From positions 496,001 through 560,000 of the forward strand of contig JARGSG010000209.1 of NCBI GenBank assembly GCA_030374805.1: DNA of 64,000 nucleotides, written 5' to 3'. The notes beneath the pieces are model-generated. The model was given only the letters and a program-made list of their open reading frames with translations. It was not told the DNA's origin and did no database searches. This document shows, piece after piece, positions 22,202 to 32,178 of this stretch; within the stretch, counting starts at the first letter, position 1; each line of letters opens with the position of its first letter. Origin of the DNA: Gracilaria gracilis (Eukaryota; Rhodophyta; Florideophyceae; Gracilariales; Gracilariaceae). Made by a program: the position numbers and the translations under genes.

Positions 22202-22411
22202 TTTTGTTTTATAAGTCATAAAGAGTGGCTATTACAAGACACTGTAAGAATATCTCCAGGTACTTTCCCAGCGTTTTGCTTTCGTGTTGTGCCCTTTATA
22301 TTTGTAGATTTAAACCGGGTTTTGGTTTACAGACGTATTTCTGAAAGACATATATAAATTTCGCTGAGTGTATATGCATAAGCTTTCACCCCTGCTCATC
22401 ATCCGTGTACG
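22202..22411. other. short spacer between Tc1-like and Harbinger elements
   Basis: About 200 bp of AT-rich sequence with no ORF or repeat of note. It ends in the TAA target duplication of the Harbinger element. Confidence 0.5.
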
Positions 22412-22414
22412 TAA

Positions 22415-22432
22415 GAGCATGTCTACCAGCGG
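22415..22432 (+). repeat. Harbinger left TIR
   Basis: GAGCATGTCTACCAGCGG, preceded by TAA (22412-22414). It is identical to the inverted right end. Confidence 0.95.
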
Positions 22433-22657
22433 GCAGTTTTTTGCACCGAAAAAAGCCAAAATGCCCCGACAGAAGTCAAATGCACAGCTGGCAACCCTAG
22501 CGGTAGCCGTTCACTTTTTGCGGGTAAATTCAAACAAACGAGCTCATACCCAAGGCGGCGGGGTGCTGGCTCAGTAGCAAATCACGATCTGACGCAGACG
22601 GAGACGAGCAAAATCTGACCCCTACCTCTTGTGTCTGGACAGTGTGGTAATTACCAT

Positions 22658-24070
22658 ATGTATGAATCCCCAATTTCAAAACGCAGGAGGCAGACAAACG
22701 TCCTCTTGGCCAGGCTGATACAACTCAGAAGCGTGCTTTGTGCTGCAGCGGGAGCAACTGTGCAACTACATCACGCTCGAAAAACGACCGCCAGGCGGAG
22801 ATGCAGTGGACGAAAACGTGGTACGCAAAATATTGACCGTCGCCAAAGTACTTGGGTTACAGCTTGTCTCAGTTTTCAACCAGTGTACAACCGGAGACAG
22901 TTCCGAAGACGTTTTAGAATTCCCAAAGGTATGTTCTACTACATTTTGAAAGATCTAACGAACAGTTATCCTCATATATGGCAACAAAGACGAAACGCGG
23001 CAAAAGGACTGGGTTTTCCTGCCGAGGTGAAGGTGCTCGCGCGTTTACGACGATTGGGAACGGCGAGATCCTTTGATGACTTAGATGATGGGGCTAGAAT
23101 GTCTGCTGAGTCTTTAAGACAGTACTTTAAACATTTCTGTAGTCTGATAGTTGATCTCTGCGGAAGTGAATACTTGAACTGGCGACCGTGTGCTGGAGAG
23201 TTAGATGCTATTCAAAACCGATATGAGGCTTGCGGTTTTGCTGGGTGCATTGGTGCCGTTGATTGCACAAAATTGGTGTGGAAGAATTGCCCCTATTCTT
23301 TGAAGGGACAGTATCACAACTCAAAAGAAAGTAAGTTGGCCACTATACAAATTGAGGCATGGTGTGACAGAGATTTATTTCTTTGGCATTGGTTTGCGAG
23401 TAGATGTGACACGAACAACGATAAGACGATGCTGGCAGTCTCACCACTTTTTACGGACATTCTGAACGGTACGTACAAATTCAGGCTTTCTAGAAATTAT
23501 AGACTGCCAGTTTCTTCTGCGTTGCGGGAACTACCGTATTTTCCAGCAGATGGGATATACCCAGACTGGCCTCTGTTTGCCAAACCGCTTCACCATCCTA
23601 CTGATGAGGACGAAAAGAGGTACACAAAACGGCAAGAAGGACTACGGAAAGATATAGAACGAGCTTTTGGAGTGATTCAAGCAAGATTTCATGTAATGAG
23701 GAGAGAAAATCACCAGTGGTACAAAGAGGATATTATACTGTTGAGTAACACCTGCGTGATACTGCACAACATGCTCGTGCGAATGCCTCAGAACGGGGAG
23801 TTTATTGAAGATGAATGTGAGGAGGGGAACGTGTTTGATATCGTCAGAGAACTGTACGAATTGGAAGTGGAAAATCCGAATACTGCTCGTACGGAGAGCA
23901 CGCTACACATGGAAGAACGAGCTACTGAGATTGAAGAGAATGGAATGAACTGGGAGGGTATCCAATTAAAAGAGCGGTACATGACAACAACAACGGCCTT
24001 CAAGGCGTTACAGGAAGATCTTATTGGCAGTGTCAAGGAAACGGGGAATTTATCTTTACTTATATCTTGA
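22658..24070 (+). CDS. PIF/Harbinger transposase (DDE_Tnp_4 type)
   Basis: About 470 codons from the first in-frame ATG at 22658 (MYESPISKRRR). An upstream GTG at 22631 is not a convincing eukaryotic start. It is uninterrupted to the TGA after ...SLLIS. Motifs in order: an N-terminal FRRRFRIPKGMFYYIL helix region; GAVDCTKLVWKNCPY, with the first catalytic Asp and the family W-KNCP signature; a middle Asp in the LRELPYFPADGIYPDWPLF region; and DIERAFGVIQARF, with the catalytic Glu in the family's E-R-A-F-G context. SNTCVILHNML closes the domain. Length and motif spacing match autonomous Harbinger transposases. It should cut and reinsert the element with help from the MYB-like partner at 24396-25391. 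It appears functional by sequence. Confidence 0.95.
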   Translation: MYESPISKRRRQTNVLLARLIQLRSVLCAAAGATVQLHHARKTTARRRCSGRKRGTQNIDRRQSTWVTACLSFQPVYNRRQFRRRFRIPKGMFYYILKDLTNSYPHIWQQRRNAAKGLGFPAEVKVLARLRRLGTARSFDDLDDGARMSAESLRQYFKHFCSLIVDLCGSEYLNWRPCAGELDAIQNRYEACGFAGCIGAVDCTKLVWKNCPYSLKGQYHNSKESKLATIQIEAWCDRDLFLWHWFASRCDTNNDKTMLAVSPLFTDILNGTYKFRLSRNYRLPVSSALRELPYFPADGIYPDWPLFAKPLHHPTDEDEKRYTKRQEGLRKDIERAFGVIQARFHVMRRENHQWYKEDIILLSNTCVILHNMLVRMPQNGEFIEDECEEGNVFDIVRELYELEVENPNTARTESTLHMEERATEIEENGMNWEGIQLKERYMTTTTAFKALQEDLIGSVKETGNLSLLIS

Positions 24071-24395
24071 ACCGTAGCATAGACTCAACACATCAATAAA
24101 GGGACCCCTCGGAGGAGTTTTAGTCGAAGAAGGTCCCGATTACCTCGCATGGTTGGTCCCCAAATCGTGGAGATCAGCACTGTCTCTTTCGCCAAGCGCG
24201 TTCTGGAACGTCAGGCGAACACGTTCCCTGCACCACCTCTTTACCCTCCACCGAGAAGGAGAACGTGCTCGACTGTCACGTCCTGTACGCTGCAGGCGGA
24301 CCGCATTCGCGCGAAAGCATAGCAATCCACACGGGACATCTACGACTAACTCTACTCCGTAGCGTCCCTTTATTCTGGTACTATAGCGAGCGTAT

Positions 24396-25391
24396 CTACG
24401 AATCCAATATCTCTACAGTATCATCATCCAGTTTTTGCTTCTTTCCCTTCCCTCCTTCCTCACTTGTGTCACATGCGCTTCTTTTGCGCATTCGATGCTT
24501 TCTCCTGGAAAGAACGTCCGCGAGTATGTTCTTGTATTCCCCCGAGTCCCTATCCAGAAGCTGTAGCAGTCTGCAGTCGTTATCGGCCTCCGCTAGATCC
24601 TCATTCTGCTGTCTCATCGCAAGTAGAACTTCATTGCCAGCGTCCACCTTTTTAGAAAGTTCTTGCAAGGTCTTGTTCATGTTGACTCCAACTTTTTCTA
24701 GATACTCGTCATGCTTCACACGTTTAACACCTAATGGGCGAGAGCGGTTACTCCTTCTAGATTCTGAGGCCTTGCATACTACTTCGTTCTCGTTGCTGCC
24801 ATTTCTCTCCTTAGAATCCTCCTCTGATGTCCCTAGTCCTCTGCTTGTTTCATTAATATGGTGCGGCTGGCTGATAAATGCACTGTTTCTGTGCCCTTGG
24901 TGCTCATCCTTCAGGAGATCTATCTCAAACTTTGGTTGTGTCGACAAGTACTCAGCGGCAGTGATGAATTTGAAGGGTGGTGCGTATTGATGGATACCGT
25001 TAGCATCCTTTCTACCTGCCTTTTTTCTGTAACGTTCTATGGCGAGAGCCTCTACATCTTCAGCAGTCACTCCTGAGATTTTCTGTGCCTTCACCTATCT
25101 ACGTGCGGCAAGAAAATGCTGCGACCCACGCGCCAGTTGTGCCCATTTACAGCGTAAAGATTCACTGGTTGTTTGCATCTGGAAGCGCTTATTGCAGATG
25201 GACGCAATCCCGTTCCACAAAGTTGTCTCTGTCTGATTTGGACCCTTCATAGACTGCGTTACCCAAGCCTTGGCAAGGTTTAGAGCCTCTTCTTCCGTAA
25301 ATGCCTTTCCTCTCCCACTCATGCTTTTTGTCTTCTGGATTCTGGGCTGCTTTGTTCGTGCAGACTGCGATATGGTTACTACATTGTCCAT
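24396..25391 (-). pseudogene. Harbinger MYB/SANT-like partner, split by one in-frame stop
   Basis: One continuous frame of about 331 codons, broken only by TAG at 25095-25097. The N-terminal part (SGRGKAFTEEEALNLAKAWV... and LWNGIASICNKRF..., then SLRCKWAQL) is the trihelix/MYB-like domain of Harbinger accessory proteins. After the stop it continues in phase as KAQKISGVTAEDVEALAIER and PPFKFITAAEYLSTQPKFEI, the second half of the same family domain. A basic Ser-rich linker and a coiled-coil-like C-terminal stretch with a KR-rich end (RRKHRMRKR, a possible nuclear signal) follow. In related transposons this protein carries the transposase into the nucleus and binds subterminal repeats. The stop would give a 98-residue fragment. 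Readthrough cannot be excluded; an intron is unlikely because the only GT...AG around it is about 20 nt. Confidence 0.85.
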
Positions 25392-26003
25392 TTTACCTGC
25401 GAATAAAGAGAGGTTATTTGTACAGTCTGTTTTTGTTGTGAATCAGTGTTGTCAGTAGACTTACTGTGCTGCGTTTCGGCCGGCGGTAATGGTATTGTGG
25501 TTGTTGGTTGACTGAAACCCCTGGAATTCTGGAACTCGGGACAGGTTTGTGGAGACCTGACAGTGTCTGTTTTGTTCGCCTCTTTCGAAGATTCTGTTGC
25601 GCATGCATTGTCTTTGCTTCGAAGCATCTGCAACGGCGTTTTCACACTTGGTATGGGAAGAAGAGATCTCCCCAAAATGTCAAGAGACGAGTGTGTGGTA
25701 GCGCGGAGGTTATGCGGGACGATGTGACTGGGGCAGCTCTTGGGATCGGCTCGCGACCACCAAGCGGGAAGATCATGGTTATGGCGCCAACGAGGTGGAT
25801 AAAGTTCACGAAAGGCGTTGATTGGGCGGTTGAATGTTGAATTACATTGAAAATGGCCGTTTGCTTGGCATTTTCCGGTGCATTTTGGTACCCAAATCTA
25901 CATGGAAGTGCCCCAAAGTCTGGGATTTGCACCGTCGGTTTATCATTTGCAACGCTGTTGGGGATGCCAAACGGGGCAAAATCTGGAAATTATGAGATTT
26001 GCA

Positions 26004-26021
26004 CCGCTGGTAGACATGCTC
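26004..26021 (-). repeat. Harbinger right TIR
   Basis: CCGCTGGTAGACATGCTC, the exact reverse complement of the left TIR, followed by TAA (26022-26024). Confidence 0.95.
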
Positions 26022-26024
26022 TAA

Positions 26025-27134
26025 AGCCACCCAAACAATAGTTGCAATGAAGAGTTGCAAATCCAAATCCTACAAAGCTGGAGCAATTGGCCACGCTACA
26101 GCACCACTCTGCTCGAATGTAAGAAACACAAAAAATCAACAAAAACGCTTCCCACGCTACTCGCAAATAAAATTACTCAAACTACACCCAGCAACCGCCA
26201 ATAATGTAGCCCACACTATTTCTGCTCTCTTTCTGAGCTCCAAAAAAACCCAAAACATTAGGGGGCTACAACTTTTAAGATACCCTCGTAATTTGGGTGC
26301 AGGCAAACTTAACGCGGAACATGTTCAAAAGAACCCGCAAATAATATGGGCAACAACCATCTTCAATTGTGAACTCACAACGCCCCAGGAACCCAGTAAT
26401 AACCTCTCCATTGTATTCTTTAGGCTGGCGTCCATGCCTACAAGCATCTAACAAAACACACCATTATTACTATCATACACATGCACCATTTTTCTATCGA
26501 CAACTTCACTATCAAAATCGTTATTGGTGTTTTGCGATAATTGCTTGAAACTTATTAAGCAATTATCTTTCTTCCTACAAGTCTTTTACTTTCAAATTGC
26601 CAGTACGTACATAAAAATTGGTTGGAATAATATGGACTACTATTTTTCACAATGATCCGTAAGATTGTTGTTACCCTTTCTACAGGACTACTCTCTTGTA
26701 CATCTAGTACGCACACCAGTTGCTTTAAAGGATACCTCAATCTTCTCCAGCCCTTGCACGTTTTAGGACATTTGCCCAAATGCAACAAGTTTTGCCAAAC
26801 TCTCCAATTTAACACAATAACTTTGTCGGGCCAACACACACCATGTCGACAGAAGCTGCCGTTGCGCCAAACTCTGCTACAGGAACGATCAAAATTTTTG
26901 GTTTACCGCGACAGCTTAACTTCTAGAACTCTTTTTTCTCGCCGTTACACATGTGTACTTGAAACCGTGGCCTCTGTAAGACCTCTGCGAACGATGATGT
27001 GCCAATACTTCAAGCAAAACACCACCCTCTTTTACAATGGTGTTTGTGATACATCTTTTTTGCAGTCAACAAAGCAATGAGCACAAAACAACTATCCTGC
27101 GGTTCAAACGAATTTGAAACCGTAAAAAGTATAA
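26025..27134. other. no gene supported
   Basis: A-rich spacer with ORFs of at most 142 codons, none of known type. It lies between the Harbinger element and the decayed second transposase block. Confidence 0.5.
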
Positions 27135-27284
27135 ACTAGTTACCCTGACGTTTGCCCCTGCGAATCCCAGGTGCCCTACTACCAGTTTTGCTGTGTGTTT
27201 TTCCTCTTTAGGTTGAGCCCTCGCGCGTTCCCTCTACCAGGCGGACCTTACCCCTTATCGGTATTTTTTCCGACAAATTCAGTA
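27135..27284 (+). repeat. dispersed ~150-bp repeat, copy 1
   Basis: ACTAGTTACCCTGACGTTTG...GGTTGAGCCCTCGCGCG...CCCTTATCGGTATTTTTTCCGAC matches 37225-37371 in the same orientation at roughly three-quarters identity. It contains a tttcctctttag/gttgag tract that looks like a 3' splice site. It is probably the 5' untranslated or LTR-adjacent part of a retroelement family. Confidence 0.7.
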
Positions 27285-27307
27285 TTAAGAAATGTTTTAA
27301 GTCGTTT

Positions 27308-28019
27308 TTGGTGGTGGTTACTGAAACCATGACTCTTCAAAAGATACCAGAAGATAAAGAAGAACGTGAGAAGCTCAGCATGGGATTCAAAACGTCTCGG
27401 AGTTTTCGGAATCCTTTCTCGGGATGTATCGGCGCCTTGGACGTAATATGCTTCTGTATAAAAAACCAAGATGGTTTGAAACCAAAGTCGGCTTCTTTTG
27501 TCGCGAAAGATTGTTTTTGATCCTCGTTCAGGTGTTGGTGGATTCAGAGTATCGTTCTATGGATTTTTTCGCTCTTTCAGTAGAAAGTACTAATGATGCG
27601 GTTGCTGTTGATATGTGTCCTTTGTCAAGATTTTTAAATGCAGGCAAACTGCTTCTGGGATACCATATTATTGGAGAGAATGCCTACTGTCTATCTAACT
27701 AGTTATTAGTACCGTCTCCTTGTAAAGATATACCTTGTTCACAGAGTGCAACTAGGCGTTCGGTATTTTGAAGCGCAGTTGGCCTGTATTTTACAATGGG
27801 GAGTTAAACTATGGTGTCGAGGACTGCGTTCCGATTATTGCTGTCGGATTGATCCTACATAGTTTCTGTATAAACTCTGAGGGCATTCCGGAATATATCT
27901 ACGAAGAAAAGGAACTGAAAGAGATCGAAAACGAATCATCTCTTTGGCACTCACGACTTAAGGAGAAGTATGTCTTGCACTACCGCAGCCATTTGGACCT
28001 AGATAGAGATTTTATTTGA
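27308..28019 (+). pseudogene. second DDE_Tnp_4 (Harbinger-like) transposase relic
   Basis: Fragments in shifting frames preserve the family core. NPFSGCIGALDVICFCIK (27408-27470) holds the first Asp. KSASFVAKDC, then QVLVDSEYRSMDFFALSVES and DMCPLSRFLNAGKLLLGYHI follow, where transposases of this group have a second Asp with the GD-A-Y motif (here GENAY, Asp replaced). WPVFYNGELNYGVEDCVPII and ILHSFCINSE (27775-27880) match the C-terminal helix. At least two frameshifts and several stops make it dead. It differs strongly from the intact Harbinger transposase 3 kb away, so it belongs to another lineage. Confidence 0.8.
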
Positions 28020-28291
28020 ATGATGACGCTGTATCTTGCTACCGGGAAAGGCCTGCTCCGTCCTACATCGAACTTTTGATTATAGTTTGCGTGAGTATGA
28101 CTTGTTGATTCGTAGCGAAGTCACTACCATCTGCAGCGCCTTAAGCGTGCCCAACGCTCTTACCAGTCGTTGAGTGCCGTCAGCGCTGGGTGTCATGCCC
28201 AACTGCATCTCCGGCTGTCCGACCTGCGCGTCTTCTGGCAGGGACGGCAGGACGGAAGGCGTGCACGCTGCTCCGCGGTCAAAAATAGAGA

Positions 28292-29530
28292 AATGGTGAA
28301 AGGTTTGGTACCATACTTAATCAATTGGGTTGAATGTATAATTGGAAAGTACGAAAAGGAAGCAAAAGCTCTGAGTCTCGAGAGTTGGAAATTTGCTTTT
28401 GCGCTGGACACCTCCGAACAGGAGAGGGAAAATGGAAAGACCAAGGAATACGTTCGGGCTAGCTTTACCACCGAGACGCGGCGATTTACTATCCTCGATG
28501 GACCGGGCCATAAGAACTATGTACCTCACATGATAGGCGGAGCATCACAAGCGGACATCGGAATTTTGGTCACCTCAGCTAGAGAAGAAGAGTTCGAGAC
28601 CGGCTTTGAGAGGTGAGGAAAAACGAGGGAGCATCCCATGCTGGCCAAGACATCAGGAGTCCGGCAGAGGGTTGTGGTCATCATCAAGCTGGATGACCCA
28701 ATTTTTACCAACCCTGATGGGTCATTGAACCAAGAGCGCTACATGGATTGCAAGAAGAAGCTTGAACCGTATCTCAAGAACGTCGGTTGTAATCCGAAGG
28801 GTTCGGTATGGATACCGGTCTCTGGTTTGACCGGGGATAACCTGAAGAACAAACCGTCTAGCGAAACCTGCTCCTGGTTCGCTGGCGGGTTGATGCTCGA
28901 CACACTAGAGCATTTGCGCCCCCTGAATGTCTTCTGAATTGGCCATTAAAATGCCGATATTTGAAAAGCACAAAAAGATGGATACGGTGGCTATGGGTAA
29001 GTTGGAGTCTGGGGTGATTCAAGTGAATTACTCTCTTGTCATGATGCCAATTTGAATGGAAGTTTTGATCGACTCAGTACGGCTAGAGGGTTCTACCGCA
29101 CAAGTTGCAGAACCAGGTGACGTTGTTCGGCCTCGTTTAAAAAGAATAGATGATGAGGATGTTAAATTAGGTTTCTTACTGTGTTCACCTCAAATCCTGA
29201 TTTTGTACAAGTTCGTTCATTGCCAAGTTGATGATTCTGGAGCACAAGAGCATTATTTGTGCGGTTTATTCCGCCTTGATTCATCTTCATGCCGCTGTAT
29301 GAGAATTCATTATCGATCAGTTGCTCGCGGAGCTTAACAAGGGTGGAAAGGGGAAGCAAAAACATCCCAAGTTTGTGAAACCAGGGATGAAGTGTTTGGT
29401 TCGACTTAGGACTACACAACCTACTTGTGTGGAATCCTTGGATTTCTTCCAGCAGCTGGGACGTTTCATGATCAGAGATGAAGAGAAGGCCGTTGCATTT
29501 GGAACAGTGGCAAGACTGCAATCGGATTCA
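28292..29530 (+). pseudogene. eRF3 (translation release factor GTPase), 5'-truncated and broken
   Basis: From about 28345 the sequence follows eukaryotic release factor 3: KYEKEAKALSLESW, DTSEQERENGKTKEYVRA, then G3 as ILDGPGHKNYVPHMIGGAS and EEEFETGF. A frameshift at about 28615 follows. Next are REHPMLAKTSGV and IIKLDDP, where the G4 NKxD Asn is lost, and then PVSGLTGDNLK. Another shift near 28937 leads to KMDTVAMGKLESGVIQVNYS, a TGA near 29053, VAEPGDVVRPRLKRIDDEDV, and finally LGRFMIRDEEKAVAFGTVARL (to about 29520), the last beta-barrel. The N-terminal extension and P-loop are missing. Known role of the intact protein: it partners eRF1 in termination. This copy cannot bind or hydrolyse GTP normally. 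It could be a processed copy or a decayed duplicate; no poly-A tail is seen. Confidence 0.9.
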
Positions 29531-29721
29531 ACATTTACGAAAGCTGGTGGACAAACTCGAAGAATACACACAAGAAAGGAACTCACCTGGGTTCCACGAC
29601 CGTGGTTGATACCCAAGATTGCCCGGGATGAGAGGTTGATATTTCCCATCCAGACCCTGTGTAACGTAGACAAGCATACCCGTTCCGCATGTTGTGCAGA
29701 CGAACCCAAGTCGAGCTAATA

Positions 29722-30560
29722 ACAGAAATAGAGTTACAGATTACGCGATTGGTCTGCTTCGATGACCTAAATTTGAGAAAGAAGCATCGCGGTTTAAACA
29801 AAACAAAGACACTTGACTCAGTCTGGGTGCCCTAGAAGTAGAGACGGTGGCATTTGGCCGCAAACTCCATTTAAACTATGATGTGTCTTTTAGGATAACA
29901 TATAACTACGGTACGAACTACATCTCGTCCTCTTAACGGAGTTCATAAGCATCTCTGAACGCGTTCGTTGCTGCAATAACATGCAAATTGCTCGTTCGGG
30001 GATCTTTCGATGCGTTTCACGAAGAATTTTTTACGGGCGAAGCCCGGTGCCGGGGTAGAACTTTAGCGTCACACTCCTCCAGCTGGTAATCTATAGTACG
30101 CGCTTAGACCACCCTCCTTTGATAGGGGCAGTGAACCTACTGTACCGTTGCCCGTACTCTTTTTCCAATATAGGGAAGCGTGCTGTCACTCTAAGCTCTC
30201 CATGAGGTAGGTACGATGGCCACTCATCGCTGTAATCTGTACACAACTGCAGCTCGGAGCTGCCATGGAGAATATTGCTTATCGATGCATGGCGTTTGCT
30301 ATTCATTTCCAAACAAAGTGAAACAGGTGATAATCAGAGATCAAGCGGAGATCAATTCAATACATATCTTGCGCTGTGCTCCTTTTGCTTCATGGTATCC
30401 TTTCGGGCTGTGGGATTTAGAAGTGTGCAAGTCAGTCTTAATCAGCCACCTTAACTCGGTTTCTTTTCGGCTTTTCTTTTCCTTCCTGATAATGTTTGGT
30501 ACATTCTCCTCCCTTGTCCGAATAGAAATCCATTGGGTAAACATCCCTTCATTCAGTTTT
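29722..30560. other. no gene supported
   Basis: Spacer between the eRF3 and DPH1 pseudogenes. Only short shadow frames, with no repeat detected by eye. Confidence 0.5.
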
Positions 30561-30564
30561 TTTG

Positions 30565-32112
30565 AGACAAACATGCGCCTCGTAGGTTTTAGTAGCGGTA
30601 GTTGCCCATAACCATGTCCCCAGTCATAGCCGAATCGCGGGCAGGCAATCTGTACCGATGCCTCCACGCCCGATTGTTCCAGCCTTTGGATCTTGGCGGG
30701 AGTGATCTCCGACAGCAGAAGAACGAAATAGCTGTGTGAAGTGTCAGCCATAAGCTTCAACCCACGCTCGAGAATCTTTGGTGAGCCCTGTCACCACAGA
30801 GTGCCCAGCATTAGGCCAAAGCGCTGCGCGCTGCTCGCGACTTGGACGGCGGCGCGTCGAAAGGTGCGCATCTCGCAATGGTTGTACTTTCTGTCGGTGA
30901 ACTTTTTCAAGTAGAGATCGTAGGGCAATGCGCACAAATCGCGGTTTGTAATCATGGCGCTTTTGAGATGGAAGCGGCCGTCGCCCACGTAAACGGGCAC
31001 ATCCACGGCGTCAGTTTTGGTCGAGGTGCAGCCGAGAACTTCGCCGGGTGACAGCAGCTTTGCATGAGGCACGAGCACGTTGCAAAAGTAGTGTTGTAGA
31101 TCATCCGCAAGCTGCTGGACGCTATCGACAAACTGAATGGTGGCCAGCAAAGATTAACGCTCAAGTTTGTGCAGCAGGCACTTGCGCAGGTGCGCCGTGT
31201 CGAAGGCAATATGTCCGAAGTCGAACAGCGACGGGATGACGGTCTGCTGCAGTGGCACCAGACAGCTGTGTCCTCCTATGAACACCGTATACGGCCAAAA
31301 TGTGGTCCAAATGTGGCCGTTTAAGTCGAAAATTTTGAAGAGCGTGTGACTAGTGGAAATGAGTACTTTTCCCGGCTGGCAATTGTAACCTCGGCCATGT
31401 TTGGGCCACATTGTGGCCATATTTTGGCTACATGTAGGATTACTAAACTTCTTTATCTTCGCTGGATAAACATTCTTACAAGTTTTTGAGTCAAACGGCC
31501 ACATTTCGGCCATATCGCGGCCATATTTCGGCCATATCGTGGCCATATTTCGGCCATATTCGTTGTTCATAGGGGTCTGTAGTGCACCAGGAGCTTGCAG
31601 ACGAGCGCGTGCGTCAAATGGTGGTCCATGCAGCACGTGCCGTACGTGATATCACTCAGAATGACAGTGTCCGTGCCTGTGTGGCGGCGCACAATATCTC
31701 CGATGGTGGTGGCGTACATGTGCAGCCCGTCCGGCATCTAGAGCGCCACGCGGTTTGCGCCCAGCTGACGAACGCAGAGGATGGTCTTGGGCAGCTCGAA
31801 CTAGTAGTTGGAAGACAGCGGCTTGCCGTCCTCCTGCGGCTGCGGATCGCTCAGCCGCGACGGCGGCACCTGCGTGAACCTCGCTGGCGCGTGTTGTGCC
31901 GGCACAAACGTTAGCATGGTGACGACCGTGGTTTCGGTGGCGGTGGCAGCAGGGGCAGCAGTGGCGGTGGTGCGCGGCGCGCGCGAAGTCGCGTCTCTCG
32001 CCTTGGGGCCGATCCGAAGGCTGGTGCCAACGAAGTGGCCCTCGTGGCGCGGCGGCTCGCGGCGCGGCAGCTGAAACGGCTGCGGCTGCTGCATCGCATG
32101 CATTACATGCAT
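30565..32112 (-). pseudogene. DPH1 (diphthamide synthesis) pseudogene
   Basis: Reading leftward from ATG 32112, a Pro/Ala/Thr-rich start leads to FVPAQHAPARFTQVPPSRL, then SNY-stop-FELPKTILCVRQLGAN. Next are a TAG and MPDGLHMYATTIGDIVRRHT and ILSDITYGTCCMD, the family segment with the first cluster-binding Cys. LLVHY is split from GGHSCLVPLQ (second Cys segment) by a MITE-like insertion. The remainder shows DFGHIAFDTAHL, stop, ATIQFVDSVQQL, KLLSPGEVLGCTS, VYVGDGRFHLKSAMI, RRAAVQVASSAQRFGLMLGT, a TGA, then FVLLLSEITPAKI and VQIACPRFGYDWG with the third Cys. At least four in-frame stops and one insertion kill it. The family is a radical-SAM-like [4Fe-4S] enzyme in the first step of diphthamide formation on eEF2. 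Confidence 0.92.
31275..31573. mobile_element. ~300-bp MITE-like insertion in the DPH1 pseudogene
   Basis: The insertion sits exactly between the DPH1 codons for LVHY and GHSCLVP, which are adjacent in the family. Its ends form an imperfect inverted repeat: TATGAACACCGTATACGGCCAAAATGTGG from 31277 against TATGAACAACGAATATGGCCGAAATATGG read back from 31571 (24 of 29 match). Both ends carry TA. The interior has repeated GGCCATATTTC/GGCCATATCG motifs near 31495-31560, several on each side. No ORF of its own. TA ends suggest a Tc1/mariner-type parent, but none is shown here. Confidence 0.75.
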
Positions 32113-32178
32113 CGCACGACGGAAATGCGAGCCAGCGTATCTACCAGCGGTCGCATCGATGGCCGGCCGGACGTAGAA

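Larger units (their letters stand above)
22415..26021 (+). mobile_element. PIF/Harbinger DNA transposon, structurally complete
   Basis: 3607 bp bounded by perfect 18-bp terminal inverted repeats: GAGCATGTCTACCAGCGG at 22415-22432 and its reverse complement at 26004-26021. It is flanked by a TAA duplication at 22412-22414 and 26022-26024, the 3-bp target typical of PIF/Harbinger. It encodes the two expected genes in convergent orientation: a DDE transposase (22658-24070, +) and a MYB/SANT-like DNA-binding partner (25391-24396, -). Subterminal copies of a TTTGCACCG motif lie inside both ends (near 22440, and at 25926-25934 and 25998-26006). The perfect TIRs and intact transposase point to recent activity. 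The partner gene has one nonsense codon. Confidence 0.95.

Noticed and set aside
22368-22577. 69-codon ORF at the left Harbinger end
   Set aside because: It spans the TIR and target duplication, so it is not an original gene.
25075-25105. Intron explaining the stop in the Harbinger partner
   Set aside because: The only GT...AG pair around it is about 20 nt apart, and the frame is continuous through the stop.
31440-31571. CRISPR-like array
   Set aside because: Short GGCCATAT repeats without unique spacers, in a eukaryotic insertion with inverted ends.
31274-31578. Intron in DPH1
   Set aside because: No GT at the 5' side (the coding part ends TAC|AGACCCC), and the segment has inverted repeat ends.
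31154-31636. 160-codon minus-strand ORF with repeated NMATIWPK-like motifs
   Set aside because: A chimera of the MITE-like insertion and the DPH1 relic; the repetitive part comes from GGCCATAT repeats.
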